From Gemmatimonadetes bacterium 2013_60CM_65_52 (lineage in GTDB: Bacteria; Gemmatimonadota; Gemmatimonadetes; Gemmatimonadales; Gemmatimonadaceae), in NCBI GenBank assembly GCA_002215645.1, contig NGFI01000002.1, positions 186,001 through 250,000 of the forward strand: a DNA stretch of 64,000 nucleotides. The letters are read 5' to 3'. The notes under the pieces were generated by a model that saw only the letters and a program-made list of their open reading frames with translations, was not told the DNA's origin and made no database searches. This document shows, in pieces, positions 53,548 through 62,374 of the stretch. The translations under genes were made by a program, and so were the position numbers. Within the stretch, counting starts at the first letter, position 1. Every line of letters begins with the position of its first letter.

Positions 53548-54446
53548 GGCCGCTGGCGCGCGTCGAGTGCTCGTCGCAGCGGCACGGCATAAGGCTGATC
53601 CGTGACGACCAACTCATATGATGCGCCCATCGCGGACAACGCCTGCCGCCATTCCGCAATCACTTCGGTAACCGTGTCGCCGTACGCAGTGCGTACGTCC
53701 GCGGAGGATGCCGGTACCGACAGCAATGATTCGGGATCGGTGAAGTTCGCTTCGCCGGCGAGCTGGAATTCGCGCTCCGCCGGGTCCATGACGTGCAGTA
53801 CGACGACGTCGTGGCCGGCCGCGCGCAGGCCGCGCAGCGCGGCGAGCACCGGCCCTTCGTCCACGAGCAGATCGCTGACGAGCACCATCATGCCGCGCCG
53901 CGTGACGAGCCGCGCCGCCTGCGACAATGCGGTTGCCAGGTCGGAGGCCCTTCCGCCACCGGGGTCGGCGAGCGCGGCAACGATGCGCCGCCACTGCGTG
54001 GTTCGCGCGCGCGGCGGCACGCTGGTGCGCACCGCGTCGTCGAAGCGAATGAGTCCCACCGCATCGCGCTGCCGCAACAATAGGAGGGCGAGCGCCGCCA
54101 CGAGCTGCTCGGCGTAGCCGCGCTTGGTGATCAGCGTCGGCGCCGAGCGCCACGCCATGGAGCGGCTGACGTCGAGGACGAGCGTTGCGCGAAGGTTCGT
54201 CTCCTCCTCGTACTGCTTCACGACCCACCGGTCGGAGCGCGCCGCGATCTTCCAATCGACGAAGCGCAGGTCGTCCCCAGGCTGATAGGGACGAAAATCG
54301 GCGAACTCCACCGAGAACCCCTTGCGAGGTGACCGGTGCAGTCCGCTGAGGAAGCCATCGACGATCCATCGGGCGACGACTTCTATGTGGCCGAGCGACG
54401 CAAGAGCGGCCGGGTCGAGCAGATCAGCGCGGAGCGACGACTCCAT
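53544..54446 (-). CDS. DUF58 domain protein
   Basis: A 300-residue protein with the DUF58 hallmark [30 protein letters not shown]-type block (about 45-75) and a following VWA-like fold with [11 protein letters not shown], i.e. an intact DxSxS site. Proteins of this family act with MoxR ATPases and BatA-like partners, often in envelope assembly or metal insertion. The ATG at 54446 is used because the upstream 47 codons are unlike protein. It is divergent from lepA by 101 bases. Confidence 0.85.
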   Translation of the reverse strand: MESSLRADLLDPAALASLGHIEVVARWIVDGFLSGLHRSPRKGFSVEFADFRPYQPGDDLRFVDWKIAARSDRWVVKQYEEETNLRATLVLDVSRSMAWRSAPTLITKRGYAEQLVAALALLLLRQRDAVGLIRFDDAVRTSVPPRARTTQWRRIVAALADPGGGRASDLATALSQAARLVTRRGMMVLVSDLLVDEGPVLAALRGLRAAGHDVVVLHVMDPAEREFQLAGEANFTDPESLLSVPASSADVRTAYGDTVTEVIAEWRQALSAMGASYELVVTDQPYAVPLRRALDARQRP

Positions 54447-54511
54447 TGGTACGGGTGAAGGTAATGAGTGGACAGCGGAGACCGAATGACCCGGGCGTCC
54501 GGTCCGCCATC

Positions 54512-54517
54512 TATATT
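54512..54517 (+). promoter_or_regulatory. lepA: Possible -10 element upstream of lepA
   Basis: TATATT at 54512-54517 lies 30 bases before the lepA GTG and stands out in GC-rich sequence. No good -35 is found 17 bases upstream (ACCCGG), so this is a weak call. It would drive the long lepA-to-ftsE gene run. Confidence 0.3.
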
Positions 54518-54547
54518 GAAAGGCTACCTTCGTACAGGCCTTGCTCC

Positions 54548-56344
54548 GTGAAGCTCGACCACATCCGCAATTTCTGCATCGTCGCACATATCGACCACGG
54601 GAAGTCCACGCTGGCCGACCGGCTCATCGAGGAGACCGGGATGCTGCAGAAGCGGGAGATGAAGGCGCAGGTCCTCGATACGCTCGACCTGGAGCGCGAG
54701 CGCGGCATCACGATCAAGTTGAACGCCGTGCGCATGTCGTATAAGGCGCGGAACGGCCAGGAGTACGAGCTCAACCTCATCGATACGCCCGGACACGTCG
54801 ATTTCACGTACGAGGTTTCGCGGTCGCTGGCGGCCTGTGAAGGCGCCATCCTCGTCGTCGATGCATCCCAGGGCATTCAGGCGCAGACGCTCTCGAATCT
54901 GTTCCTCGCGCTCGACGCGGGCCTCGAGATCATTCCGATCCTGAACAAGATCGATCTGCCCGGCGCGGAGCCCGAGCGCCGCAAGCAGGAGTTGCACGAT
55001 CTGCTCGGAGCGGATCCGGACGACATCCTGCTCGTGAGCGCAAAGGAAGGCATCGGCATTCCGGAGCTGCTCGAAAAGGTCGTGGAACGGGTGCCGGCGC
55101 CTCGGGGCGACGAAAATGCCCCGCTGCGCGCGCTCATCTACGACTCGTATTACGACAAGTACAGAGGCGCCATTCCGTCCGTGCGCGTCGTGGACGGCGT
55201 CATCCGCAAGGGCACGCACATCACCTTTGGTGTCAGCGAGGCCGTCTACGAAGTCGGCGAAGTCGGGTACAACCAGCTCCGCCAGGTGCCCACCGACCAA
55301 CTCGGCCCGGGAGAAGTCGGCTACGTCGTCGCCAGCGTCCGGTCAGTGAGCGAGACGCGGGCGGGCGACACGATCTTCGACGCGGACAATCACGCCGCAG
55401 AGCCGCTGCCCGGATACCAGGCTGTGCGCTCGTTCGTGTTCGCGGGCCTCTATCCGACGGACACGCAGCAGTACGAGACCCTCCGCGACGCGCTCGAGAA
55501 GCTGAAGTTGAACGACGCGTCGCTCAACTATGAGCCCGAAACGTCCACGGCGCTCGGCTTCGGCTTCCGCGCCGGTTTTCTCGGCCTGTTGCACATGGAG
55601 ATCGTGCAGGAGCGCCTCGAGCGCGAGTTCGATCTGGACCTCGTCACCACGGTGCCGAGCGTCGAGTACAAGGTGTACCGGACGGACGGGACGATGGAGC
55701 TCATCGAGAATCCGTCACTCATGCCGAACACCGCGGTCATCGACTACGTCGAGGAGCCGTACGTGAAGGCACGCATCATGGCTCCCGCCGAGTACATCGG
55801 GCCGATCATGACGCTCGGTACGGAACGGCGTGGCGTCTACAAGAACATGACCTACCTCGACACGGCGCGCGTCGAGTTCGACTGGGAGTTTCCGCTCGCG
55901 GAGATCATCCTCGACTTCTTCGATCGCCTGAAGACGATCAGCCGCGGCTATGCGTCGCTCGACTACGAGATGCTCGAGTATCGCCGGAGCGATCTCGTGC
56001 GGCTGGACATGATGATCAACGGCGATCCCATCGACGCCTTCAGCGTGATCATCCACGAGGACAAGGCGTACGAATGGGGGCGCAAGATTGCCGACAAGCT
56101 CAAGGAGCTCATCCCGAGGCAACTCTTCGAGGTGGCCATTCAGGCCGCGATCGGGACCAAGGTGATCGCGCGCACGACGGTGAAGGCGCTGCGCAAGGAC
56201 GTGCTCGCGAAGTGCTACGGCGGCGACATCACGCGAAAGCGCAAGCTCCTGGAGAAGCAGAAGGAAGGCAAGAAGCGGATGAAGAACGTGGGATCTGTCG
56301 AGATTCCGCAGGAGGCCTTCCTCGCCGTCCTCCAGGTGGATTAG
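54548..56344 (+). CDS. lepA: Elongation factor 4 (LepA)
   Basis: A 598-residue translational GTPase, the usual length. G1 is AHIDHGKST (13-21), switch [19 protein letters not shown]4 NKIDLPGA and SAKEG for G5. EF-G-like domains follow ([16 protein letters not shown]) and the LepA-specific C-terminus contains [23 protein letters not shown]. LepA back-translocates ribosomes and aids subunit biogenesis. The GTG at 54548 aligns with the family start ([17 protein letters not shown]); the 34 upstream codons are discarded. Confidence 0.96.
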   Translation: MKLDHIRNFCIVAHIDHGKSTLADRLIEETGMLQKREMKAQVLDTLDLERERGITIKLNAVRMSYKARNGQEYELNLIDTPGHVDFTYEVSRSLAACEGAILVVDASQGIQAQTLSNLFLALDAGLEIIPILNKIDLPGAEPERRKQELHDLLGADPDDILLVSAKEGIGIPELLEKVVERVPAPRGDENAPLRALIYDSYYDKYRGAIPSVRVVDGVIRKGTHITFGVSEAVYEVGEVGYNQLRQVPTDQLGPGEVGYVVASVRSVSETRAGDTIFDADNHAAEPLPGYQAVRSFVFAGLYPTDTQQYETLRDALEKLKLNDASLNYEPETSTALGFGFRAGFLGLLHMEIVQERLEREFDLDLVTTVPSVEYKVYRTDGTMELIENPSLMPNTAVIDYVEEPYVKARIMAPAEYIGPIMTLGTERRGVYKNMTYLDTARVEFDWEFPLAEIILDFFDRLKTISRGYASLDYEMLEYRRSDLVRLDMMINGDPIDAFSVIIHEDKAYEWGRKIADKLKELIPRQLFEVAIQAAIGTKVIARTTVKALRKDVLAKCYGGDITRKRKLLEKQKEGKKRMKNVGSVEIPQEAFLAVLQVD

Positions 56345-56358
56345 CTCCGCAAGGCTGC

Positions 56359-57357
56359 GTGCCGTCGTCGCTCGTCATCCAGACGTCGTTTCTCGGAGAC
56401 GTCGTCCTCACGACGCCACTGCTCGTGCAGCTTGCGCGTCGCGGACCGGTGGACGTGGTGACTACTCCGGAGTCCGCGCCGTTGCTCGCGAATCATCCGG
56501 CGGTCCGCGCGCTCATCGTCTACGACAAGCGCGGTGCCGACGGCGGCTTGGGAGGCTTTGTCCGCATCGCGCGGGCACTGCGTCGCGAGCGGTACGACGC
56601 CGCCTTTCTCGCGCAGGGGTCGCTGCGCAGTGGCGCGCTGGCATTCGTCGCGGGCATTCCGTCGCGATTCGGGTTCCGTACGTCGGCGGGACGGTGGTTC
56701 TACACGAAGCGCGTGGATTACCGCGAGGATCTGCACCATGCCGCGCGGCTGCTCATGCTCGCACGTCCAAACGGGCGCGAGCCAGCCGCTGAGGAGCTGC
56801 AACCTTCCCTGTTCCCCGGTGAGGCAGAGCGTCGTCGCGTCGATACGCTGCTCGGCGGAACTGGGGAACCGTTCATCGCGCTCGCGCCGGGAAGCGTGTG
56901 GGCCACCAAACGATGGCCGTATTATGCGGAGCTCGCGGCCCTGTTGCGGCCGCACGCGAGGATTGTCGTCGTCGGAGGTGGCGGCGATGCGACCCTGGGC
57001 GAAGCTATTTCGGCGGCCGTCCCCGACGCTGTCGATACGACGGGCCAGCTTTCCCTGCTCGCCTCGGCGGAGCTCATCGCGCGCGCCTCGGTGCTGGTGA
57101 CGAACGACTCGGCGCCGCAGCATCTCGCGTCGGCCATGGCTACGCCGACGGTGTCCATCTTCGGACCCACCGTGCCCGAATTCGGTTTTGGGCCGTTGTC
57201 GCCGGCGTCCATCGTCGTCGGAAAATCCGATCTCGCCTGCCGCCCGTGTGACCGCCATGGCCCCGCGCGTTGCCCGCTCGGACATCATCACTGCATGCGT
57301 CACGTGTCGGCCCGTGAGGTGGCGGACGCCGTGCTCGCGCTTTCGGCTGGCCGGTAG
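56359..57357 (+). CDS. Glycosyltransferase family 9, heptosyltransferase-like
   Basis: A 332-residue enzyme from GTG at 56359 (AAGG upstream), 15 bases after lepA. The N-terminal Rossmann half starts SSLVIQTSFLGDVVLTTPLL as in WaaF/RfaF; the C-terminal half has FIALAPGSVWATKRWP, VTNDSAPQHLASAMATPTVSIFGPT and a Cys cluster CRPCDRHGPARCPLGHHHCM typical of WaaF. It should add heptose to the lipopolysaccharide core on the cytosolic side; exact donor and site are not provable from this. Confidence 0.88.
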   Translation: MPSSLVIQTSFLGDVVLTTPLLVQLARRGPVDVVTTPESAPLLANHPAVRALIVYDKRGADGGLGGFVRIARALRRERYDAAFLAQGSLRSGALAFVAGIPSRFGFRTSAGRWFYTKRVDYREDLHHAARLLMLARPNGREPAAEELQPSLFPGEAERRRVDTLLGGTGEPFIALAPGSVWATKRWPYYAELAALLRPHARIVVVGGGGDATLGEAISAAVPDAVDTTGQLSLLASAELIARASVLVTNDSAPQHLASAMATPTVSIFGPTVPEFGFGPLSPASIVVGKSDLACRPCDRHGPARCPLGHHHCMRHVSAREVADAVLALSAGR

Positions 57358-57390
57358 CGCAGCCTCCCCTCTCTTCCTACGTTCACCCCC

Positions 57391-58392
57391 ATGAGCGCAG
57401 ATCGAACGCAATACATCGTCGGTGTGGACCTCGGCGGGACGAACATCGTTGCCGGCGCACTGACGGCCGACGGCTCGCGCCAGTTCGCGATGCGCAGCAT
57501 CCCGACCAACCCCGGGGTGGGCGACGAAGGCGTCGTGGACCGGATCGTCGGCCTCGTGCAAAGTGTCATTCTCGACACCATCGAACAGGCGAATGCGACG
57601 CATCGCGATTTCATCGGCATCGGTGTCGGCGCACCGGGCCCGTTGGACCGTGAGCGAGGCATCGTCGTCATCGCACCGAATCTCGGCTGGAAGAATTTTC
57701 CGCTGCGCGATCGCATTCATGACCGGCTCAATCTTCCGACGACGCTCGACAACGACGCGAATTGCGCCACGTTCGGTGAATGGTGGCACGGTGCGGCGCG
57801 CGGTGGCCGCGACGTGGTGGGCCTCACGATCGGAACGGGCATCGGCGGCGGGTTGATCCTGAACGGCACCTTGTTCCACGGTGCATCCGACGTCGCCGGC
57901 GAAGTGGGTCACACGACCATCGATCTCAACGGCCGCCACTGCAAGTGTGGCAATTACGGCTGTCTCGAGGCGTACGCGTCGGCGCCCGCCATCGCCATTC
58001 GCGCTCGCGAAGTGCTGGTCCGCGAGGAGGGAGAGTCCAGCATCCCCTCGATGGTGAACGGGGACTTCGATGCGATCACCGCGCAGATCGTGTACGATGC
58101 CGCAAAGGACGGCGATCCGGTGGCCAACGAGATCGTGCGCGACACGGCACGCTATCTCGGCGTCGGTGTTGCCAATCTGCTCAACATCTTCAATCCCGAC
58201 ATCGTCGTGATCGCGGGTGGTGTCACCGCCGCCGGCGATGCGTTGTTCGTTCCGCTGCGTGCCGAAGTGCGCCGGCGCGCGTTCCGTCCCGCGGTGCAGG
58301 CCGTACGCATCGTCGCGGGTGAGCTGTCCGGCACGGCGGGCGTCGTGGGCGCGGTCGCGAGCTTCAAGCAGCAACATCTGGGCGGAGTGTGA
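57391..58392 (+). CDS. ROK family sugar kinase (glucokinase-like)
   Basis: A 333-residue kinase. ATP-binding loop VGVDLGGTNI (10-19), catalytic NDAN (Asp122), GTGIGGGLI for phosphate 2, and the ROK zinc signature: His174 in EVGHTTI with Cys184, Cys186 and Cys191 in CKCGNYGCLE. No DNA-binding domain, so an enzyme and not a repressor. The E-x-G-H motif fits glucokinase. It shares its last bases with the next gene (GTGTGA), a PfkB kinase. Confidence 0.9.
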   Translation: MSADRTQYIVGVDLGGTNIVAGALTADGSRQFAMRSIPTNPGVGDEGVVDRIVGLVQSVILDTIEQANATHRDFIGIGVGAPGPLDRERGIVVIAPNLGWKNFPLRDRIHDRLNLPTTLDNDANCATFGEWWHGAARGGRDVVGLTIGTGIGGGLILNGTLFHGASDVAGEVGHTTIDLNGRHCKCGNYGCLEAYASAPAIAIRAREVLVREEGESSIPSMVNGDFDAITAQIVYDAAKDGDPVANEIVRDTARYLGVGVANLLNIFNPDIVVIAGGVTAAGDALFVPLRAEVRRRAFRPAVQAVRIVAGELSGTAGVVGAVASFKQQHLGGV

Positions 58393-59429
58393 TCCTGCGT
58401 GCGGGCATCGGCGCGGCACGACATGGGGCGCCGCGCAAGAAGCGTGTCGGCGTCATCGGCACGTTCGTGTGGGACGTGATCCACGGCCGCGACGCGCGCG
58501 CCGTTCCCGTCGAGGAATGGGGCGGCATTACGTACACACTCGCCGGCCTCGACGCCGCGCTCACCGACGAGTGGGAGATCGTTCCCATCATGAAGGTCGG
58601 GCACGACCTGTCCGCGCGCGCCACGCAGTTCGTGCGGTCATTGCGCCGCATTGCGCCCGATGCGGCGCTCGTCGAGGTCCCGTATGCGGGCCACCGCGTG
58701 AACCTCTACTATCAGGACGACGAGCACCGCACGGAATTCCTTTCGGGCAACATCCCGGGCTGGAGCTGGGTCGGCCTCAAGCCGTTGCTCGACGACGCGC
58801 GGCTCGACGCGCTGTACATCAACTTCCTGAGCGGTTGGGAGTTGGACCTTCCAACGGCGCAGATGGTGCGGCATCACTTTGCCGGCCCCATACACGGCGA
58901 CCTGCACATGAAGGTGATGGCGGTGCAGCCCGATGGCCGCCGGACACCTCAGGCGATTCCCAATGTGGCCGAGTGGTGCGGCTGCTTCGACTTCCTCCAG
59001 ATGAACGAGGAGGAGATGGCGACGATCGCGCCGGATCCGATGAGTTTGTCCGCGACGGCGATGGCGGCCGGCGTTTCCTGCCTGTTGGTGACGTTGGGAA
59101 AGCGCGGTGCGATCTATGTGGTTTCACCGGGCTTCGAAACGATATGTGATCTTCCCCCTCGCACGGGATTGATCACGGGACCCCGCGGAGCGACGGGTGA
59201 GCTCGGTGCGGTGCGCACGGGTTTGGTGCCCGCGGTGCATGTGGACGACTCGGGCGACCCGACCGGCTGTGGCGACGTTTACGGCGCGACCTATTTCTCT
59301 CGGATGGTTGTTGGTGATAAGTTAGCGGACGCGATGAACGCGGCCGCTCGGGCCGCGGCCCGGAACGTCGGACACCGGGGCGCCACCGGACTCGCGAATC
59401 ACCTGCGCGGAGAACTCAGCCTCACGTGA
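58389..59429 (+). CDS. PfkB family carbohydrate kinase
   Basis: A 346-residue kinase of the ribokinase/PfkB class. The C-terminal signature DPTGCGDVYGATY supplies the anion hole and catalytic Asp; VTLGKRGAIYV is the preceding family strand. The N-terminus carries GTFVWDVI and GGITYTLAG instead of the usual GGxxxNxA. Substrate unknown. Start GTG 58389 overlaps the ROK stop; it ends in a GTGA overlap with the STAS-ATPase gene. Some basic N-terminal residues precede the fold, so a later start is possible. Confidence 0.82.
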   Translation: MILRAGIGAARHGAPRKKRVGVIGTFVWDVIHGRDARAVPVEEWGGITYTLAGLDAALTDEWEIVPIMKVGHDLSARATQFVRSLRRIAPDAALVEVPYAGHRVNLYYQDDEHRTEFLSGNIPGWSWVGLKPLLDDARLDALYINFLSGWELDLPTAQMVRHHFAGPIHGDLHMKVMAVQPDGRRTPQAIPNVAEWCGCFDFLQMNEEEMATIAPDPMSLSATAMAAGVSCLLVTLGKRGAIYVVSPGFETICDLPPRTGLITGPRGATGELGAVRTGLVPAVHVDDSGDPTGCGDVYGATYFSRMVVGDKLADAMNAAARAAARNVGHRGATGLANHLRGELSLT

Positions 59430-60319
59430 CCAGCGTCATCACCGTGCCCCAATCGCTTGATGACCGGACCTTCGAGCAAGTGGTGGAGCAACTCGCGGCG
59501 GTTCCTGCCGACGCGAAGGTGCTCGTGGACGCCAGGCATACGCGGTGGTCGTCGCCCTACGGCCTTACCGCCCTGCTGACGCTCGGGCAATCACGCGCGG
59601 AGAAGGCTGGCTTTGCGGTGCCGGAGGCCGAGGAGACCGCCTCGTACTGGGCGCGTGCCGGTTTCTTTCGCCATGCCGAGGAGTTGTTCGAGCTTTCCGG
59701 CTCGGTGCCCAAGGCAAAGAGCGGCGAGTCCAGCGTGTTGCTCGAGGTGACGTCCGTGGCGAATAGCGACGACGTGCACACGGTCGTCGGCCGCATCCAG
59801 CAAAAGGCGCAGAAGATGCTGGCGACGGAGCTGCACATCGAGTCGCGCGCGACGGTCGGGTTCGCGATGACGCTCTCGGAGATCTGTCAGAACATCGTGG
59901 AGCACGCGGGGCGCGGCGGCTGGGTTGCCGTGCAGGCATATACGTATCGACAGCGGCCGCCACATCGGCGTTTGATCGTCATCGCGGTATGCGACGCCGG
60001 GCTCGGGTTTCGCCAGTCGCTCGAGAGTCTGCCGGGCCGCGTGCGCGACGAACGGTGGGACGACGCCGCCGCGCTCGAGGAAGCCGTGATCCGCGGCGGA
60101 AGCCGTTTTCGTGATCCAGGTCGCGGTCAGGGGCTGGCCGGCGTAAGAAAATATATCGGGCGCTGGGACGGGAAGCTGACGGTCCGCAGCGGCACTGCAA
60201 GAATTGCCATCGTGCCGAGTTGGGACGAAGACGTTCCGCTCGAGGAGAAGCTGGCTCCGTTTCCAGGAGCGCAGGTTCAGGTCATCATTCCCGAGCGGGT
60301 CTCCGGGAGCCCGCGCTGA
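59426..60319 (+). CDS. STAS-like plus HATPase fusion (anti-sigma regulatory type)
   Basis: A 297-residue soluble protein. Residues 1-90 resemble a STAS domain (VLVDARHTRWSSPYGLTALLTLGQSR). Residues about 130-290 are a histidine-kinase-like ATPase: N box EICQNIVEHA (Glu152, Asn156), G1 DAGLGF (190-195) and G2 GRGQGLAGV (232-240). There is no His-phosphorylation domain, so it resembles RsbW/SpoIIAB-type serine kinases of partner-switching systems. It overlaps PfkB by GTGA and the next STAS-like gene by one base (TGATG). Confidence 0.8.
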   Translation: MTSVITVPQSLDDRTFEQVVEQLAAVPADAKVLVDARHTRWSSPYGLTALLTLGQSRAEKAGFAVPEAEETASYWARAGFFRHAEELFELSGSVPKAKSGESSVLLEVTSVANSDDVHTVVGRIQQKAQKMLATELHIESRATVGFAMTLSEICQNIVEHAGRGGWVAVQAYTYRQRPPHRRLIVIAVCDAGLGFRQSLESLPGRVRDERWDDAAALEEAVIRGGSRFRDPGRGQGLAGVRKYIGRWDGKLTVRSGTARIAIVPSWDEDVPLEEKLAPFPGAQVQVIIPERVSGSPR

Positions 60320-60885
60320 TGAATCACATCGACGTGAGCACCGTGCTCCGACAGACGCTGTCGTGCGAGCTCTACTCCAATCTCGTCACGCGCCCCACGG
60401 GAGCCGCCGTGCGGACGCAGATCGAGGCACTCGTGGCGGATACACTCGACCATTCGCTGACGGTCATCGACTTCTCGCACGTCGGCATGATCGATTTCTC
60501 CTGCGCGGATGAAGTCGTCGCCAAGCTCCTGCTGCAGTACGTGGCAGAGGACCCCGACGCGCGCGAGGCGTACTTCCTGTTCCGAGGCGTGACCGACGAT
60601 CACTGGGACGCCATCGAGACGGTGCTCGAGCGTCACAGTCTCGCGCTCGTGCTGGAGACCGACGACGGCGCGCACGTCATGGGACAGGTGAACGATGGTG
60701 AGCGCATGGCCTGGGAGAAGGTGTACGAGCTGGGACGTGCCGTGCCTGCCGACATCGCCATCGCGCTCGGCGCGGGAACCTCGGAGGCGGAGCGGGTCCT
60801 CGAGATCCTGCACCGCCGGCGGCTCGTCATGCGGCTCGACGATGGTTACGTCGCCGTCGGCGGCCTCGGCGAGACGGATGCCTGA
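60319..60885 (+). CDS. STAS-like domain protein (188 aa)
   Basis: The first ~110 residues look like a STAS/DUF4325 fold: TVIDFSHVGMIDFSCADEVVAKLLLQY places a Ser where antagonists of the SpoIIAA type are phosphorylated. The remainder (120-188) is a helical, winged-helix-like tail (AERVLEILHRRRLVMRLDDGYVAVG). It could be the substrate or partner of the ATPase encoded by the overlapping gene. The ATG shares the stop of that gene (TGATG). Confidence 0.72.
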   Translation: MNHIDVSTVLRQTLSCELYSNLVTRPTGAAVRTQIEALVADTLDHSLTVIDFSHVGMIDFSCADEVVAKLLLQYVAEDPDAREAYFLFRGVTDDHWDAIETVLERHSLALVLETDDGAHVMGQVNDGERMAWEKVYELGRAVPADIAIALGAGTSEAERVLEILHRRRLVMRLDDGYVAVGGLGETDA

Positions 60886-61186
60886 CGACAGTCGCAATCG
60901 GATGCTCCGGGTCGCGTCGTTCGTTGGAACGCGCGTCGCGGACTCCGAGCGCGGCCCGCAGGTGCGCCTGAATCCCGACGACGCGCGCGCGCGGTTGCTC
61001 GTGGACGGAGAGCTTGCGTGGGTGCAGGGTCCGCGGCGCCAGGAGCTCGCCACGGTCGTCATCGACCTGACGATGAAGCGCGGCGACATCGGCCTGCGCG
61101 ACGTGGCGGGCGCCGCGCCCTCGGAGCTCGTGCGCGTCGTGAAGCCCGACCTGGATTCGCATACGCGCCGCGGCTTGTTCGCCTGA
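60878..61186 (+). CDS. Small unknown protein (102 aa) in the STAS-ATPase cluster
   Basis: A 102-residue soluble, beta-rich protein (VRLNPDDARARLLVDGELAWVQ, VVIDLTMKRGDIGLRDVAG). It starts eight bases inside the STAS-like gene and belongs to the same operon. No known family is recognised; a small nucleotide- or cofactor-binding beta barrel is possible but unproved. Retained because of the overlap, codon pattern and lack of a competing frame. Confidence 0.6.
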   Translation: MPDDSRNRMLRVASFVGTRVADSERGPQVRLNPDDARARLLVDGELAWVQGPRRQELATVVIDLTMKRGDIGLRDVAGAAPSELVRVVKPDLDSHTRRGLFA

Positions 61187-61210
61187 GTCCGCGCCCTTCC
61201 GAGAGTCCCA

Positions 61211-62374
61211 GTGGCCGCTCCGCGACGTCCGCGCCAACACAGCTTGCCGACGCAGGTCCTCCATGCGGGCGAGGAGCCGCACGACACCGATGCTCCCGTC
61301 GTCACGCCGCTGTATCAGAGCGTCAACTTCATCTCCGAGATTGGGCGGAGTGACTCCGTCCGTTACCCGCGGTACGGCAACACGCCCAACGCGGAGATCG
61401 TGCAAAAGCGTCTCGCCGCACTCGAAAAGGCGGAGAGCGGCCTCCTGCTCGCGAGCGGCATGGGCGCGACCGCGTGCGCGATGCTCGCGCTGCTCCGCCC
61501 TGGCGATCATCTGCTCGCCTGCCGCTGGATCTACGGCGGCACGCGGCGGCTGCTGACGGAAGAATTCGCATCGCTCGGCATCGACGTCACGCTCGTGGAT
61601 CCGGAGGAGCCGCGCGCGTGGCGGCGCCGCTTGCGCAAGGAGACACGCGCCATCTTCCTCGAGTCGCCGGTCAATCCCACCTGCCGCGTGATCGATCTGC
61701 GGCCGGTGAGCTATGTGACGCAGGAAAACGGCATCGCGCTCGTCGTGGACTCGACGTTCGCCAGCCCGGTGAACTTCCGTCCGCTGGAGCACGGCGCCGA
61801 CGTCGTCATTCACTCGGCGACGAAGTTCCTTAATGGTCACCATGACGTCGTTGGCGGTGCAGTCCTCGGTACGGCTCCCTACATCGAAGAGGTGCGCCAG
61901 AAGATGATCATGTGGGGCCAGGCGCCCGACCCCTTCGCGTGCTGGCTGCTCGAGCGCGGTCTGAAGACGCTCGACGTTCGGGTGCAACGGCAGAACCACA
62001 ACGCAATGCGGATCGCGAAATGGTGCGCCGAGCGCCGCGAGGTGCGAGCGGTGAGCTATCCCGGGCTGCCCGATCATCCTGACCACGAGATCGCTCAGGC
62101 TCACTTGAGCGGATTCGGGGGGATGCTTGGCATCGAGCTGACAGGGGGCGGACGCGGGGCCGACCGCTTCATCCGCAAGCTGCGGCTCATCCGCCATGCC
62201 CCCAGCCTCGGAGGGGTCGATTCCCTCGTGAGCGAGCCGCGGCACTCCTCTCACACCGATCTCGCGGCCGATGAGCGCGCCAAGCTCGGCATTCCCGATG
62301 GATTCCTCCGCCTCAGCATTGGTCTTGAAGATGCGGACGATCTCATCGCGGATATCGAGCAGGCTCTGCACTGA
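61211..62374 (+). CDS. Cys/Met metabolism PLP-dependent enzyme (cystathionine gamma-synthase family)
   Basis: A 387-residue fold-type I PLP enzyme from GTG at 61211. Features: YPRYGNTPN (about 52-60), ASGMGATACAMLAL (81-94), VVDSTFASP and the Schiff-base Lys205 in HSATKFLNGH. LSIGLEDADDLIADI closes the protein as usual. Members include cystathionine gamma-synthase, gamma-lyase, beta-lyase and O-acyl-homoserine sulfhydrylase; I cannot separate these by reading. Ends in a one-base overlap with the AI-2E gene. Confidence 0.85.
   Translation: MAAPRRPRQHSLPTQVLHAGEEPHDTDAPVVTPLYQSVNFISEIGRSDSVRYPRYGNTPNAEIVQKRLAALEKAESGLLLASGMGATACAMLALLRPGDHLLACRWIYGGTRRLLTEEFASLGIDVTLVDPEEPRAWRRRLRKETRAIFLESPVNPTCRVIDLRPVSYVTQENGIALVVDSTFASPVNFRPLEHGADVVIHSATKFLNGHHDVVGGAVLGTAPYIEEVRQKMIMWGQAPDPFACWLLERGLKTLDVRVQRQNHNAMRIAKWCAERREVRAVSYPGLPDHPDHEIAQAHLSGFGGMLGIELTGGGRGADRFIRKLRLIRHAPSLGGVDSLVSEPRHSSHTDLAADERAKLGIPDGFLRLSIGLEDADDLIADIEQALH

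Noticed and set aside
61211-62374. Possibility that the PLP enzyme is the missing EgtE
   Set aside because: It belongs to the Cys/Met metabolism family (Lys205 in HSATKFLNGH), whereas EgtE is a class V aminotransferase-like lyase, and it lies 50 kb from the egt operon.
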